Of a DNA stretch of 64,000 nucleotides, positions 26,729-34,628 are shown in pieces. Positions within the stretch are counted from its first letter, which is position 1, and each line of letters starts with the position of its first letter. Position numbers and translations under genes: made by a program. The stretch covers positions 1-64,000 of the forward strand of contig NZ_JAODIX010000027.1 in the NCBI RefSeq assembly GCF_026586675.1, in the 5' to 3' direction. Under the pieces are notes generated by a model. The model ran no database searches, was not told the DNA's origin, and worked only from the letters and a program-made list of their open reading frames with translations. The stretch is from Halorubrum yunnanense. Lineage in GTDB: Archaea; Halobacteriota; Halobacteria; Halobacteriales; Haloferacaceae.

Positions 26729-27892
26729 TCAGATCGGCCGCTCGGTGACGTAGCCGCGCTTGCACTCGGGGCAGATGTCGCCCGCGCGCATCGAGTTGCC
26801 GTCGGCGTCGCGGCTCATCCCGCACTCGGGGCAGTGGTACTCCGTCGCCGTCTCCGAGGTCGACGTCGACAGGTCGGGGCTCTCGGCGCGGGTGATCCCC
26901 GTCTCCGCGTCGGCCGGCTCCGCCTCCCCCTCCTGCGGCTCGACCGTCCCGTCGACCTCGTCGGCGTCCCGCTCCGGCGCCTCAACGTACTCCGTGTCTT
27001 CGCCTCCCGCGGACGACTCGGCCGCCTCGGGGGTGAGGCCGCCGCCGAAATCGACGTCGCCGGCCCCGCCCTCGCCGACCTCCGCGCTGAACCCCTCGTC
27101 CTCCGCGCGCTGTTCGGGCCACGGGGTCGTCGCCCCCGAGTCGTCCTCCTCGTCGACCTCCGGCCACGCTCCCCGCTCCCGGTCGGCCGCCCCCTCGTCC
27201 TGCTCGCCCTCATCGTCGAGGATCACGCCGTCGTCCGTCTCGGCGTCCTGCCCGTCGGCCCCCGGCGACTCCGCGGACTCGACGTCGGGGTACTCCGCGT
27301 ACTCCTCGCTGCCGCCGAGCGAGTCGCCCCCGTCGTCCGCCCCCGAGTTGAGGAGTTCCGCGCCCTCGTCCTCGCCGCCCTCGGTGCCGTCATCGGCGGC
27401 GCCTACCCCGTCCGCCGCGGCGCCGTCGCCGCCGGCCGCTCCCGCGGGCCCGTCGCTCGCGACCTCGCCTTCGGTCCCCTCGTCGTCCACCCCGTCGGGC
27501 CCGTCGTCGATGATCACGGCGTCGTCGGCACCCGCGTCGGCGGACGCGCCCGTCGCTGACTCGGCGGCTCCCGCCTCCGCGTCCGTCGCCGCGGCGCTCG
27601 TCGGCCCGGCGTCCGAGCCCGCATCGCTCGACGCGCCGCGGTCGCCGCCGCCGACCGCCGGTCCCGTCTCGGCCGGACCGCCTCCCGACGCCTCGGCGCC
27701 CGCGGCGGCCTCGTCGGCCAACTGCGCCATCGTCGTGACCTCGGTGTTCTCGCTCACGACCTGCGTCTCACCACAGCGAGCGCAGGTCTTCACCTCGGTG
27801 ACGGTCGTGACGACCTCGTCCCCGTCCTCCTCGCGCTCCCGCCGTAGTTCGGGCTCGTCGAAGTCGTGCCCGAGCAGACACCTGAGTCCCAT
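26729..27892 (-). CDS. Acidic protein with terminal zinc ribbons (DUF7093-like)
   Basis: This 387-aa protein starts MGLRCLLGHDFDEP and has a zinc-ribbon half near residue 35 (CARCGE) within VTEVKTCARCGETQVV. A very long low-complexity middle of Asp, Glu, Gly, Ala and Ser (about 55-340) follows, and then a C-terminal zinc ribbon with YHCPECGMS and ICPECKRGY. Both ribbons are intact. The layout suggests a flexible acidic linker joining two small metal-binding modules that could bridge proteins or nucleic acid. The ATG at 27892 was chosen over an upstream GTG. The function is unknown. Confidence 0.85.
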   Translation of the reverse strand: MGLRCLLGHDFDEPELRREREEDGDEVVTTVTEVKTCARCGETQVVSENTEVTTMAQLADEAAAGAEASGGGPAETGPAVGGGDRGASSDAGSDAGPTSAAATDAEAGAAESATGASADAGADDAVIIDDGPDGVDDEGTEGEVASDGPAGAAGGDGAAADGVGAADDGTEGGEDEGAELLNSGADDGGDSLGGSEEYAEYPDVESAESPGADGQDAETDDGVILDDEGEQDEGAADRERGAWPEVDEEDDSGATTPWPEQRAEDEGFSAEVGEGGAGDVDFGGGLTPEAAESSAGGEDTEYVEAPERDADEVDGTVEPQEGEAEPADAETGITRAESPDLSTSTSETATEYHCPECGMSRDADGNSMRAGDICPECKRGYVTERPI

Positions 27893-28053
27893 TACGTCCG
27901 TCGTGCGGTGCCGAAGGTAAAAAACGCCCCGTCCGGCGTCCGACGCCTGGCGCACGACCGTTTCGGGGACGACGCGGTCGACCCTCCCGGTTCCGGCCGT
28001 CCCGCGCCGCGGACACAGGCTCTTTGTGGATCGCCGCTGTACCGTTCACCGAC

Positions 28054-28368
28054 ATGCCTACCGTATCCTATCAGGGCGAGGAAATCGAGTGCGAGAAGGG
28101 CGCCGTGTTACGCGACGTACTCGCGGAGGCCGGCCTCTCCGTGTACAACGGCAAGATGAAGCAGCTCAACTGCCGGGGCGCGGGGTCGTGCGGCTCCTGT
28201 GCGGTCCAGGTCGACGGCGAGGTGAGCGAGCCGGGCAAAAAGGAGACGGCCCGCCTCTGGTTCCCGCCGCACCACCCCAGCCACGACGTCCGCCTCGCCT
28301 GTCAGACCAAGGTCGAGGGCGACGTCGAGGTGACGAAGGGGCGCGGGCTCTTCGGGCAACACATCTGA
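28054..28368 (+). CDS. Soluble 2Fe-2S ferredoxin
   Basis: This 104-aa protein has ferredoxin ligands Cys40, Cys46 and Cys49 (NCRGAGSCGSCAVQ) and Cys83 (LACQTKV). Spacing between the first two is five residues rather than the plant-type four, as in a subgroup found in haloarchaea and cyanobacteria. There is no membrane segment, so it is a cytoplasmic electron carrier. The start ATG at 28054 directly precedes the first strand. It is separate from the membrane-anchored ferredoxin at 18365. The redox partner is unknown. Confidence 0.93.
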   Translation: MPTVSYQGEEIECEKGAVLRDVLAEAGLSVYNGKMKQLNCRGAGSCGSCAVQVDGEVSEPGKKETARLWFPPHHPSHDVRLACQTKVEGDVEVTKGRGLFGQHI

Positions 28369-28576
28369 CTCGACCCTCGCGGCCGCTCTTGACTTATAAA
28401 TACGAACACGCCCGGCGCCGCCGCTCGTCGTCCCCGACCGAGTCGATCGGCGGCGACGCTCGGTGTCGTGATAAGAGCCCGCGGCGGACGCGGGTCCGCG
28501 GCGGGCAAAAGTCTCGTTGTCGCGTGTCAGAGTCGCGTTCGGCGTCAGCCGGACCGACCCACCTTATCGGATCGGC

Positions 28577-28771
28577 TTACTGCCGAACGACGTTGGACGC
28601 GCGCGGCCCCTTGGGCGAGGACTCGATGTCGAACTCGAGCTCCTGGCCCTCTTCGAGGTCCGGCCCTTCGACGTCTTCCATGTGGAAGAACACGTCGTCG
28701 TCAGCGTCGTCAGTCTCAATAAATCCGTAGCCGCCAGTGTCGTTGAAGAAATCAACCTTTCCGGTCGCCAT
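28577..28771 (-). CDS. cspA: Cold-shock domain protein
   Basis: This is a 64-aa single cold-shock domain with both RNA-binding motifs: GGYGFIE (RNP1, residues about 13-19) and VFFHMED (RNP2, about 27-33). The family length of 64-70 aa is met. Members bind single-stranded RNA and DNA and act as chaperones. It is strongly conserved and typically highly expressed in haloarchaea. The TATA-like box 28-35 nt upstream supports a leaderless transcript. Confidence 0.97.
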   Translation of the reverse strand: MATGKVDFFNDTGGYGFIETDDADDDVFFHMEDVEGPDLEEGQELEFDIESSPKGPRASNVVRQ

Positions 28772-28798
28772 TGCATTCTAGCAGACGCCCCGTCAGGG

Positions 28799-28806
28799 CA
28801 TAAGGA
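28799..28806 (-). promoter_or_regulatory. TATA-like box of the cold-shock gene
   Basis: The minus strand reads TCCTTATG here, 28-35 nt upstream of the ATG at 28771, which is right for a leaderless haloarchaeal transcript. Confidence 0.5.
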
Positions 28807-28970
28807 TTGCGAGTGTAGAGCTACCACGGGTGTCGGTGGACGGTTCTCGCAGATCCAACCGGCTCTCGAGGCGATCGACGTCCGCGCGTTCGGACTCGAC
28901 CCGGTCCACCGACCGATCCGTCGGTTTCCTCGATCTCGCGACCTCGGTCGCCGCCGCCGAGGCGACGTTT

Positions 28971-29513
28971 ATGTGTGACCGCCGCGATCTCTCCGTCGTG
29001 TTCCGATCGCTGAGGGAGAACGGTCCGGCGCTGCTCGTCCCCGCCGCCTGGTCCGTCGCGGCCGCGACGGTCCTCGGCGTCGTCTCGACGCGCGCGCTGT
29101 TCGTCGCCCACGTCGTCATGAGCGCCCTGCTCGTTGCGTTCGTCGTCGCCTCGTGGCGCGACATGGCGACCGGCGTCCTCCGCGCGTGGAAGCTCGCGAT
29201 CCTCGCGGGCACGCCCGTGACGCTCGCGGGCGTCGCCGGCTTCCTCGCGCTCGGTGACACACTCGGCACCCCCCCGGAGCCCCTCCTCGCGGTCTCGCTG
29301 TACGGCTGGGCGCTCCTCCCCGCGGCCGGGTTCGCGTACACCGGGCGCCGCGTCGAGGCGGGCGTGCGGGTCTACGACGTCGGGGTCGCCTGCTGCGTCG
29401 CCGGCGCGGTCGCGGTGGCGGTCGCACCGTCGGCGGCGTGGACCGCGGTCGGAATCGCCGTCGTCGGCGCCGGACAGACGGCCGGCATCCTCGACGCCAC
29501 GCTGCGGTACTGA
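28971..29513 (+). CDS. Membrane protein with six hydrophobic segments, unknown
   Basis: This 180-aa protein is highly hydrophobic, with about six helices. The first cluster spans about 21-64, and others lie near 78-97, 105-125, 130-150 and 158-175. The start at 28971 (MCDRRDLSVVF) gives a short polar N-terminus and follows AGGCGACGTTTATGT, which holds a TATA-like TTTATG. In-frame sequence before it is Ser/Arg-rich and was not included. No family was recognised. It may belong with the next small zinc-ribbon membrane protein, 73 bp downstream, but nothing beyond proximity shows this. Confidence 0.8.
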   Translation: MCDRRDLSVVFRSLRENGPALLVPAAWSVAAATVLGVVSTRALFVAHVVMSALLVAFVVASWRDMATGVLRAWKLAILAGTPVTLAGVAGFLALGDTLGTPPEPLLAVSLYGWALLPAAGFAYTGRRVEAGVRVYDVGVACCVAGAVAVAVAPSAAWTAVGIAVVGAGQTAGILDATLRY

Positions 29514-29586
29514 GCCGCGTGCGTCTCCTACCCGCGATCCGTGCGATCACCCCACAATACCTAAGCCTCCGACCCGTAGGAGTCGC

Positions 29587-29874
29587 ATGACCGATTTCGG
29601 GACGGTCTACCTCGCCGTCACAGGGGCGCTGCTGTTCGTCGCGCTGGCGCTCGGTTTCCGCGTGCTCCTCGGAGTCGCCCGCGAGGGGCTCGAGCTCCGC
29701 CGGCGCCGGCGGGCCGGAGCGGCGGAGCGGCACGCGAAAGACGAGGCGTCCGGATCGGAACCGCCGGCCGGCTCGGACCCTCCGATCGCGACGTGCCCCG
29801 GGTGCGGGGCGGACAACGAGCCGGGATTCAGCTACTGCCGACGCTGTGCGGCCCCGCTCCGCTCCGATACTTAG
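29587..29874 (+). CDS. Small membrane protein with C-terminal zinc ribbon
   Basis: This 95-aa protein has one transmembrane helix (about 8-28), a basic cytoplasmic stretch (RRRRRAGAAERHAK) and a C-terminal zinc ribbon with CPGCGADN and YCRRCAAPL. This 'zinc-ribbon-on-a-stick' plan is common in archaeal and bacterial membrane proteins of unknown role. Its stop overlaps the convergent DoxX-family gene by four bases, so the two transcripts collide tail to tail. A TATA-like box (ACAATACCTAAG) lies about 20-30 nt upstream of the ATG. Confidence 0.85.
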   Translation: MTDFGTVYLAVTGALLFVALALGFRVLLGVAREGLELRRRRRAGAAERHAKDEASGSEPPAGSDPPIATCPGCGADNEPGFSYCRRCAAPLRSDT

Positions 29875-30353
29875 CTCGCCGTCCCGGCTCTCGTCTCCGT
29901 CTCGGCGTCACTTCCGGAGCCGGACTCCGGAGACGCGTGCCACCACGCCCACAGCACCAGCGCGGCCTGAAACGGCAGCCGCGCCCACGCTGCCGCCCGG
30001 GCGACCCTCGCGAGGCGGTCGGGGACGAGCTCCGTCGCCACGTCGTCGGTCGCCATGTAGACGTTCGCCGGGAAGACGGCGACGAGCAGCGCCACGATCC
30101 CCCACGCCGACGCGCGTCGCGTCCGCTCGAACTGCACCCCGAGGCCGAGGGCGACCTCCGCGATCCCGGAGAGGTAGACGAGGGCCCGCGGCCGGGGGAG
30201 CTCGGGCGGGACCGCCCGGGCGAACGACTCCGGCGCGAGGAAGTGTGTCACGCCCGCGATCGCGTATATCGCGCCCATCAGGCGACGGAGGAATCGCTTC
30301 CGCCGCCCGACCGGGCCGGTCGGACCACTGTCGGGTCTCGTCTCGTCGCTCAT
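29871..30353 (-). CDS. DoxX family membrane protein
   Basis: This 160-aa protein has four hydrophobic helices. The DoxX-type segments are RLMGAIYAIAGVTHFLAPES near the N-terminus and YLSGIAEVALGLGVQF. DoxX family proteins are small quinone- or redox-associated membrane proteins, first linked to terminal oxidases in Acidianus. The family is broad and the role here is unknown. The N-terminal 20 residues are polar. The C-terminal tail is Ser/Thr-rich. It sits at the edge of the mobile-element region, whose first element starts 200 bp upstream. Confidence 0.86.
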   Translation of the reverse strand: MSDETRPDSGPTGPVGRRKRFLRRLMGAIYAIAGVTHFLAPESFARAVPPELPRPRALVYLSGIAEVALGLGVQFERTRRASAWGIVALLVAVFPANVYMATDDVATELVPDRLARVARAAAWARLPFQAALVLWAWWHASPESGSGSDAETETRAGTAS

Positions 30354-30553
30354 CCGCGTGGATAGCGGCGGGTGGCTAATGAGCGTTCTCCCGGCTCCCC
30401 CGAGATGAGCGATCGGCGACCGACGCCGCGACGCTCCGGGCGACCGGCGACGACGGCAACGGCGAACTCGACGCCCGGGCGTTTCGCCTCACTCGCTTTC
30501 GGAACGGACTGCGTCCCGGCCGCGGAGACGGTTCGGCCCTCAGTCGAGCAGCC

Positions 30554-30934
30554 TTGACATCCTCCCCGCGCTGAAGCGCGAGGATTCCCACGGCACTGCA
30601 CCGCTGGGTTGGGATGTTTACGGTTTGTAGCGACCTTAGAAGGCCGCTACTGGCTGTGCCAACCAGCCGTTACTCCTATCCCGGCATGGGATTCAGAGAT
30701 ACTTTTGCTGACTACACTCCGAGTTCCACAACAAAAAGGGGTGCTTTCTGTGTGGAATCGGGGAATCCCGATATTGTCCGATTAAGCGGGCGGGCAGGCC
30801 GCCTCGGCTAACTGGTAGTACAACAATAGATTAGTTAAATCATCCGACCGGGGCGGTGGTCGTGGTTGATGTAGAATACTGTCGGATTCATCCCCGCGCT
30901 AAAGCACGGGGCTTTCTCCTTTATTCTCCGTAAC
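30554..30934 (+). mobile_element. Non-autonomous IS200/IS605-like element, copy B
   Basis: This 381-bp segment is homologous to copy A at 2563-2939 but in the other orientation. It begins TTGACATCCTCCCCG, with a hairpin CGCGC-TGAA-GCGCG at 30567-30580, and ends CCCCGCGCTAAAGCACGGGG plus TTCTCCGTAAC. Shared internal blocks include GGCTGTGCCAACCAGCC and GGAATCCCGATATTGTCCG. No transposase frame is present. It is presumably mobilised in trans by an IS200/IS605 TnpA, none of which lies in this window. Confidence 0.72.
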
Positions 30935-31049
30935 TACGGACCGTCTCGAAAGGGTACGCCGACTCCTTCCGGCCGCACGACCCCGGAAACGGTCTCGACG
31001 TCGTCGAGGAGTTACCGCCCACCCGGAAGGGTTTGAAGCCGAGTTCATG

Positions 31050-31165
31050 GACAAGCCCCATCACTAGAAGTCACAGACTTCTGGTTAGCAGCCAGAACTT
31101 TTCGAGTTCTGGCGACACCCTCAACGAGCGAAGTCAGTAGACTGAGCGAAGGAGGGTGGGGTAGC
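31050..31165. mobile_element. Decayed IS200/IS605 (IS1341-type) end
   Basis: There are three consecutive hairpins: AGAAGTCACAGACTTCT (31066-31082), CCAGAACTTTTCGAGTTCTGG (31092-31112, arms of eight) and a long one ending GAGGGTGGGGTAG (31117-31158). The same order and GGGTAG-type ending recur at 32782-32950. This is typical of a tnpB 3' end and its guide-RNA scaffold. No tnpB frame remains. The 115 bp between copy B and this segment hold nothing recognisable. Confidence 0.5.
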
Positions 31166-31276
31166 TGACGCCGGAAGGCGGCCACGGTCAGTTCGGTTCC
31201 GCGTTGCGACTTCCGTCCTCAAATCGGCTCGGCGTCGTTTTTCCACCCGCTCGCTGTCGCTCGCGGGTTCAGAATA

Positions 31277-31350
31277 TGCCGCCTCCCCGATTTGAACGGG
31301 GGACAGCTCGATCTTCAGTCGAGTGCTCTCCCAGTCTGAGCTAAGGCGGC
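31277..31350 (-). tRNA. tRNA-Phe (anticodon GAA)
   Basis: This is a 74-nt tRNA on the minus strand. The acceptor strands GCCGCCT/AGGCGGC pair, with A as discriminator. The anticodon stem CTCGA/TCGAG holds the loop CTGAAGA, giving anticodon GAA. The T arm is CCCCGTTCAAATCGGGG. A TATA-like stretch lies about 30-45 nt upstream (31380-31395). It marks one edge of the element-rich region. Confidence 0.97.
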
Positions 31351-31573
31351 TCGCACTCGGACCAACGCCGAATCGAGACAAAAGGATTTCGAAAGGCGGC
31401 GGGCGGATCGGACGCGGACCCGCCACCGGCCCGTCGCCGCTTGACCGCGCTTCGCCGCTGGTGACTTGATGTCGGGGCCGCGAGTTTCGGACGTTCTTGC
31501 TGGTGATCTGTGGCTCCGGCAGCGACCGTCTCCACCGAAATAGGGCCGGTTATCCCGCCCGTTAGTCCGCTTG

Positions 31574-32167
31574 ATGTCAGACCACGAGCATCACCACGAA
31601 CGCGTCGACGCCGCCGTCGACGACCGGACCGCTTGGGCCCGTCGTCGCCGCGAGGGGATCCCCACCGACGAGAACCTCCTCGTCGTCGCCTGCATGGACG
31701 AGCGCATCCCGATCGAGGAGGCGCTGGGGATCGAACTCGGCGACGCGCAGGTGTTCCGCAACGCCGGCGGCAAGGTCACCGACGACGTGATCCGGTCGGC
31801 GGCGCTCACGACGAACTTCTTCGACACCGACGAGATCATCGTGATCAACCACACCGACTGCGGGATGATGAGTGCCCCCGACGAGGCGGTCCGCGACGGG
31901 CTCGAAACACAGGTCGGCGATCTCGACGACGCCGACCTCGACCCCTCACTGCCGGCGCTGACCATCGGTGACGTCGACCTCATGGAGTGGATAAAAATGA
32001 CCGGCGATATCGACGAGGCCTGCGCCGCGCAGGTCACCTACCTCCGCGAATCGGCGTTCATCCCGGACGACGTTGCCGTCACCGGCTACGTCTACGAGGT
32101 CGAGTCCGGCGAACTGCGCCGTCCGGGCGAGCGCGTCGCCGAGGCGATCAGCGAACGACGGGACTGA
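31574..32167 (+). CDS. Beta-type carbonic anhydrase
   Basis: This 197-aa protein has the zinc ligands of beta-carbonic anhydrases: Cys and the Asp-Arg dyad in VACMDERIP, then His and Cys in NHTDCGMM. FRNAGGKVTDD, which shapes the active site, lies between. It interconverts CO2 and bicarbonate in the cytoplasm. The length fits short archaeal and bacterial forms. The ATG at 31574 (MSDHEHHHE) was chosen over the preceding TTG. A His-rich N-terminus is a small oddity. The gene has normal haloarchaeal GC although it sits in the accessory region. Confidence 0.93.
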   Translation: MSDHEHHHERVDAAVDDRTAWARRRREGIPTDENLLVVACMDERIPIEEALGIELGDAQVFRNAGGKVTDDVIRSAALTTNFFDTDEIIVINHTDCGMMSAPDEAVRDGLETQVGDLDDADLDPSLPALTIGDVDLMEWIKMTGDIDEACAAQVTYLRESAFIPDDVAVTGYVYEVESGELRRPGERVAEAISERRD

Positions 32168-32243
32168 AAGCGGCGAGCAGCACGCCGGTCGCTCTCTGAA
32201 TCGACTCCGCCTGCTGCTCGCGATGTCGCTCGCAGCAGCAGAA

Positions 32244-32265
32244 TGGGACCGCCCGGATTCGAACC
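32244..32265 (-). repeat. tRNA 3'-end fragment (candidate att remnant)
   Basis: Read on the minus strand, these 22 bases are GGTTCGAATCCGGGCGGTCCCA written as T loop plus acceptor end, the 3' part of a tRNA. The 5' T-stem strand before it (TGAG) does not pair, so this is not a full tRNA. GC falls sharply within 100 bp to the right. Such fragments are left by integration into tRNA genes. The parent tRNA is not in this window. Confidence 0.45.
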
Positions 32266-32456
32266 TCAGTCGCCCCACTCCGTTCCGCTCCCTGCTTCGA
32301 ATCCGCTCACGGTGGCGACGCTCGCGACGTTGCTCGCGCCGCACACGACTCGATCTATAACATTGTGTGACAGTGCTGAACGGCCCCTTGTCGCTGGTGG
32401 CCACTACCATAAAATGTCACAAAAAAGAGGAACCAGCTACACTGGCCAAGACTGTT

Positions 32457-32781
32457 TTAATAGATAGTCTCCTGCAAAATTGATTCGGCTGTCCTTTTTT
32501 TGGGTGGATCGACTCGAAGTGAGAGAGAACTTCCGAACGAATCAGCTGCTACCAGATACCAGTCCTCTGTTTCTGGGTTCTTGAATGAGTAATAATCAGC
32601 ATTCTCACCGTTTGCGTTGAATCGAACGAATCCGTTTTCGTTCCATGCTGGTTCGACACGAATTCGAAATTCGATATCTTCACAATATATCTCCGCTGTT
32701 CTCTCACCGTCACATTCTATACGTTCGTACGCTATCTGTTCTTGTTCCAATTTACGAGTGTGACACTCCGAATCAACGTCC
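32457..32781 (-). pseudogene. 5'-truncated gene of unknown function
   Basis: The last 108 or so codons of a leftward gene survive, with an acidic, AT-richer composition (CDGERTAEIYCEDIEF, then NENGFVRFNANGENADYYSF, ending LQETIY). The frame continues upstream only by reading antisense through a decayed transposon end at 32782-32952, so the native start has been lost. There are no internal Met codons. No family was recognised. The Cys pair flanking a Glu-rich strand is the only visible pattern. Insertion of the IS200/IS605-like element is the likely cause of the truncation. Confidence 0.55.
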
Positions 32782-32952
32782 CCAGAAATCGAAGATTTCT
32801 GGTGTGCGAACGAATCGCACAGCAATTCGTTAACGCCCGTGGAGACTGCGCTCCCTACGGGAACCACTCCGGTTCCTGCAAAGTGCGTCATGAAAGCAGG
32901 AAGCCCCACCCTCAGCGAGCGCATCAGCGCGAGCAGGGTAGGGTAGTTCACT
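32782..32952 (+). mobile_element. Decayed tnpB 3' end / IS200-IS605 right end
   Basis: This segment starts with a perfect hairpin (CCAGAAATC-GAA-GATTTCTGG). It then carries a plus-strand reading stretch (NARGDCAPYGNHSGSCKVR) that resembles the variable C-terminal tails of haloarchaeal TnpB proteins. It closes with a CCCACCCTCAGCGAGCG hairpin and AGGGTAGGGTAG. The tail of TnpB and its overlapping guide-RNA scaffold seem to be all that remains. Confidence 0.55.
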
Positions 32953-32998
32953 GGCCGACGAAGGAACGTTTACTTTCGTTCCGACGCTTACACCTTCC

Positions 32999-33742
32999 AT
33001 GGATTCACTCCCGGATTTGAGTGGACGAACGGCCCTCGTGACCGGTAGTGCGAAACGGGTCGGCCGCGAATTGTTGGTGTCGATCGCCGAGTGCGGCGCG
33101 GACGTCGTCGTGCACTACAACGAAAGCGAAGCGGCGGCGGCCGCCACGGCCGAAGAGGTCCGCGACCGCGGCGGGGTTGCGATGACCGCTCAGGGCGACA
33201 TCACCGATCCGGCGTCCGTAGACGACCTGTTCGAGACGATCGAGTCGGAACTCGGACCGGTGGACATTCTGGTCAACAACGTCGGGGACTTCGACTCGCG
33301 TCACTGGACCGAGATTGAATGGGAGTCGTGGCAGAACGTCATCGAAACGACGTTCTACGGCACCGTACTGTGCTCTCGCCGTGCCGTTCCAGCGATGCGC
33401 GAACAGGAGTGGGGGCGGATCGTCAACATCGGATTCGCCGACAGCGACCGGATGCACGCCCACCCGGTGAACTTCCCGTACTTCGTCGCGAAAACGGGCG
33501 TCCTCATGTTCACGCGCATGCTGGCGACGGATACGCGCGACGACGGCGTCACCGTCAACGCCGTCTCCCCGTTCGCGGTCTCGAACACCGAAGCGGGCGT
33601 CGATGCGTTCCCACGGGGACGTCCCGCGTCGTTCGAGGATGTTGCTGCTCCGCTGCGGTTCTTCTTGAGCGATGCGGCTGACTACATTAGCGGGGAGAAC
33701 GTCGCCGTCGACGGCGGACGGATGCCTGAGTTCGACAGCTGA
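32999..33742 (+). CDS. Short-chain dehydrogenase/reductase (SDR)
   Basis: This 247-aa protein has the classical SDR fold. The Rossmann Gly motif is TGSAKRVGRELL, NNVGDFD serves as the NAG-type motif, and the active-site Tyr-x-x-x-Lys is YFVAK in NFPYFVAKTGVLM. The C-terminal strand reads GENVAVDGGRMP. The usual catalytic Ser region reads NIGFADSDR, with Ser displaced, so substrate handling may differ. It probably uses NADPH, as Lys-Arg follows the Gly motif. A TATA-like GTTTACTTTCG lies about 30 nt upstream. It is flanked by transposon remnants and may have been acquired horizontally. Confidence 0.9.
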   Translation: MDSLPDLSGRTALVTGSAKRVGRELLVSIAECGADVVVHYNESEAAAAATAEEVRDRGGVAMTAQGDITDPASVDDLFETIESELGPVDILVNNVGDFDSRHWTEIEWESWQNVIETTFYGTVLCSRRAVPAMREQEWGRIVNIGFADSDRMHAHPVNFPYFVAKTGVLMFTRMLATDTRDDGVTVNAVSPFAVSNTEAGVDAFPRGRPASFEDVAAPLRFFLSDAADYISGENVAVDGGRMPEFDS

Positions 33743-34173
33743 ATTGATCGGCGTACGCCATAATTGAGACGCCTCGCTGGTGTGACCGACCAAAGACAGA
33801 TGCCAGAAAACACGTCAGCTGACGGCCCGCGAACGATTCCCGTCGATCCGGTGATCCACGTCGAACCGTTTGCTACCCGTCTTTATTCAAGCAGGGAATC
33901 CCGGCCTTCAGGCCGGGAGGGAATGCGACATAGTTCTAACCAACCGCTATTCGACATCTGAACCGGAATCCAACTGGGACGTAGACAACGATGACATCGT
34001 AGAGTACCTCCGCGAGTTAGCCGACGTGGTTGACAACGAGGGGTCAGTAGATGAAGTAGAAGAGGAGTGGGAGGGTAGAGAGGTAGATATCTCGGTATGA
34101 TAGAAAGACAAACGGCTGACCTGCCGTCAAGCAGGTCTACGCTTGCTCGCGTGTCTGAGTTGAGGTGGGAGCG
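33743..34173. other. Fragment-rich intergenic stretch with IS200/IS605 hairpin
   Basis: There is no intact gene here. A short frame beginning MPENTSADGPRTIPVDP at 33800 runs into a hairpin (33893-33924, TCCCGGCC-TTCA-GGCCGGGA), a typical IS200/IS605 end. Beyond it, 33963-34100 encodes a plausible acidic C-terminus (DNDDIVEYLRELADVV, ending REVDISV) with no start of its own. Another small hairpin (ACCTGC-CGTCAA-GCAGGT) lies near 34120. Confidence 0.5.
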
Positions 34174-34356
34174 TTAGCGGCCTTCAACGTCCGTGGCCTC
34201 CTCTAATCGCTCGACGCGTTCGCGCAGCTCTTCGAGGTTGGGAACCTCGGCTCGTGCATCCTCCAGCGGGCGGACGTCGGTGAGTGCGTCGTAGGCTAAG
34301 AACTCGTCGACCACCTTCCCGCCTGCCTGTCCGACCCCGATTAATGCAAGTTTCAT
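34174..34356 (-). pseudogene. Truncated CetZ/FtsZ-like tubulin gene
   Basis: This 60-codon frame begins MKLALIGVGQAGGKVVDEFL, almost exactly the N-terminus of haloarchaeal CetZ tubulin-like proteins (about 360-400 aa), whose GQAGGK segment starts the GTP-binding domain. After about residue 25 the similarity stops. The remaining 35 residues (EVPNLEELRERVERLEEA) form a charged coiled-coil-like helix ending in a stop. The GGGTG(S/T)G tubulin motif is missing, so it cannot bind GTP. An internal deletion or a fusion to an unrelated tail explains it. A translated peptide is possible. Confidence 0.6.
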
Positions 34357-34417
34357 GTGAACACACTACACAAAACTACGCGGGTAGGATAGATAAAGGT
34401 TAGATACCCAAACTATC

Positions 34418-34544
34418 TGCTGTGTTGAATAGCGGTTGTTGAGTGTCGGCTTATCGACACCGATCTCGAGACCATACAGCTCATGAGATGACGAGTCGAT
34501 TCATATCTGCCTTGTCCACCCGATCACCGCTATTCAACAGAGCA
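34418..34544. repeat. Short inverted-repeat element (MITE-like), 127 bp
   Basis: The terminal inverted repeats TGCTGTGTTGAATAGCGGT and, at the far end, the complement of TGCTCTGTTGAATAGCGGT match at 18 of 19 bases. The 89-bp interior is non-coding and has its own small hairpin (GTGTCGGCTTATCGACAC). GGCTCTGTTGAAATCC near 37064 resembles the right terminus. No target duplication is obvious. It looks like a miniature derivative of a DDE-type insertion sequence. Confidence 0.6.
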
Positions 34545-34628
34545 GTCGATACAGCGTCTCAAGCCGTCATTGACGTTCACTAGTCAACGGGACGAGAAAG
34601 AGTCTCGATACAACGCTCGTTGTACGGC

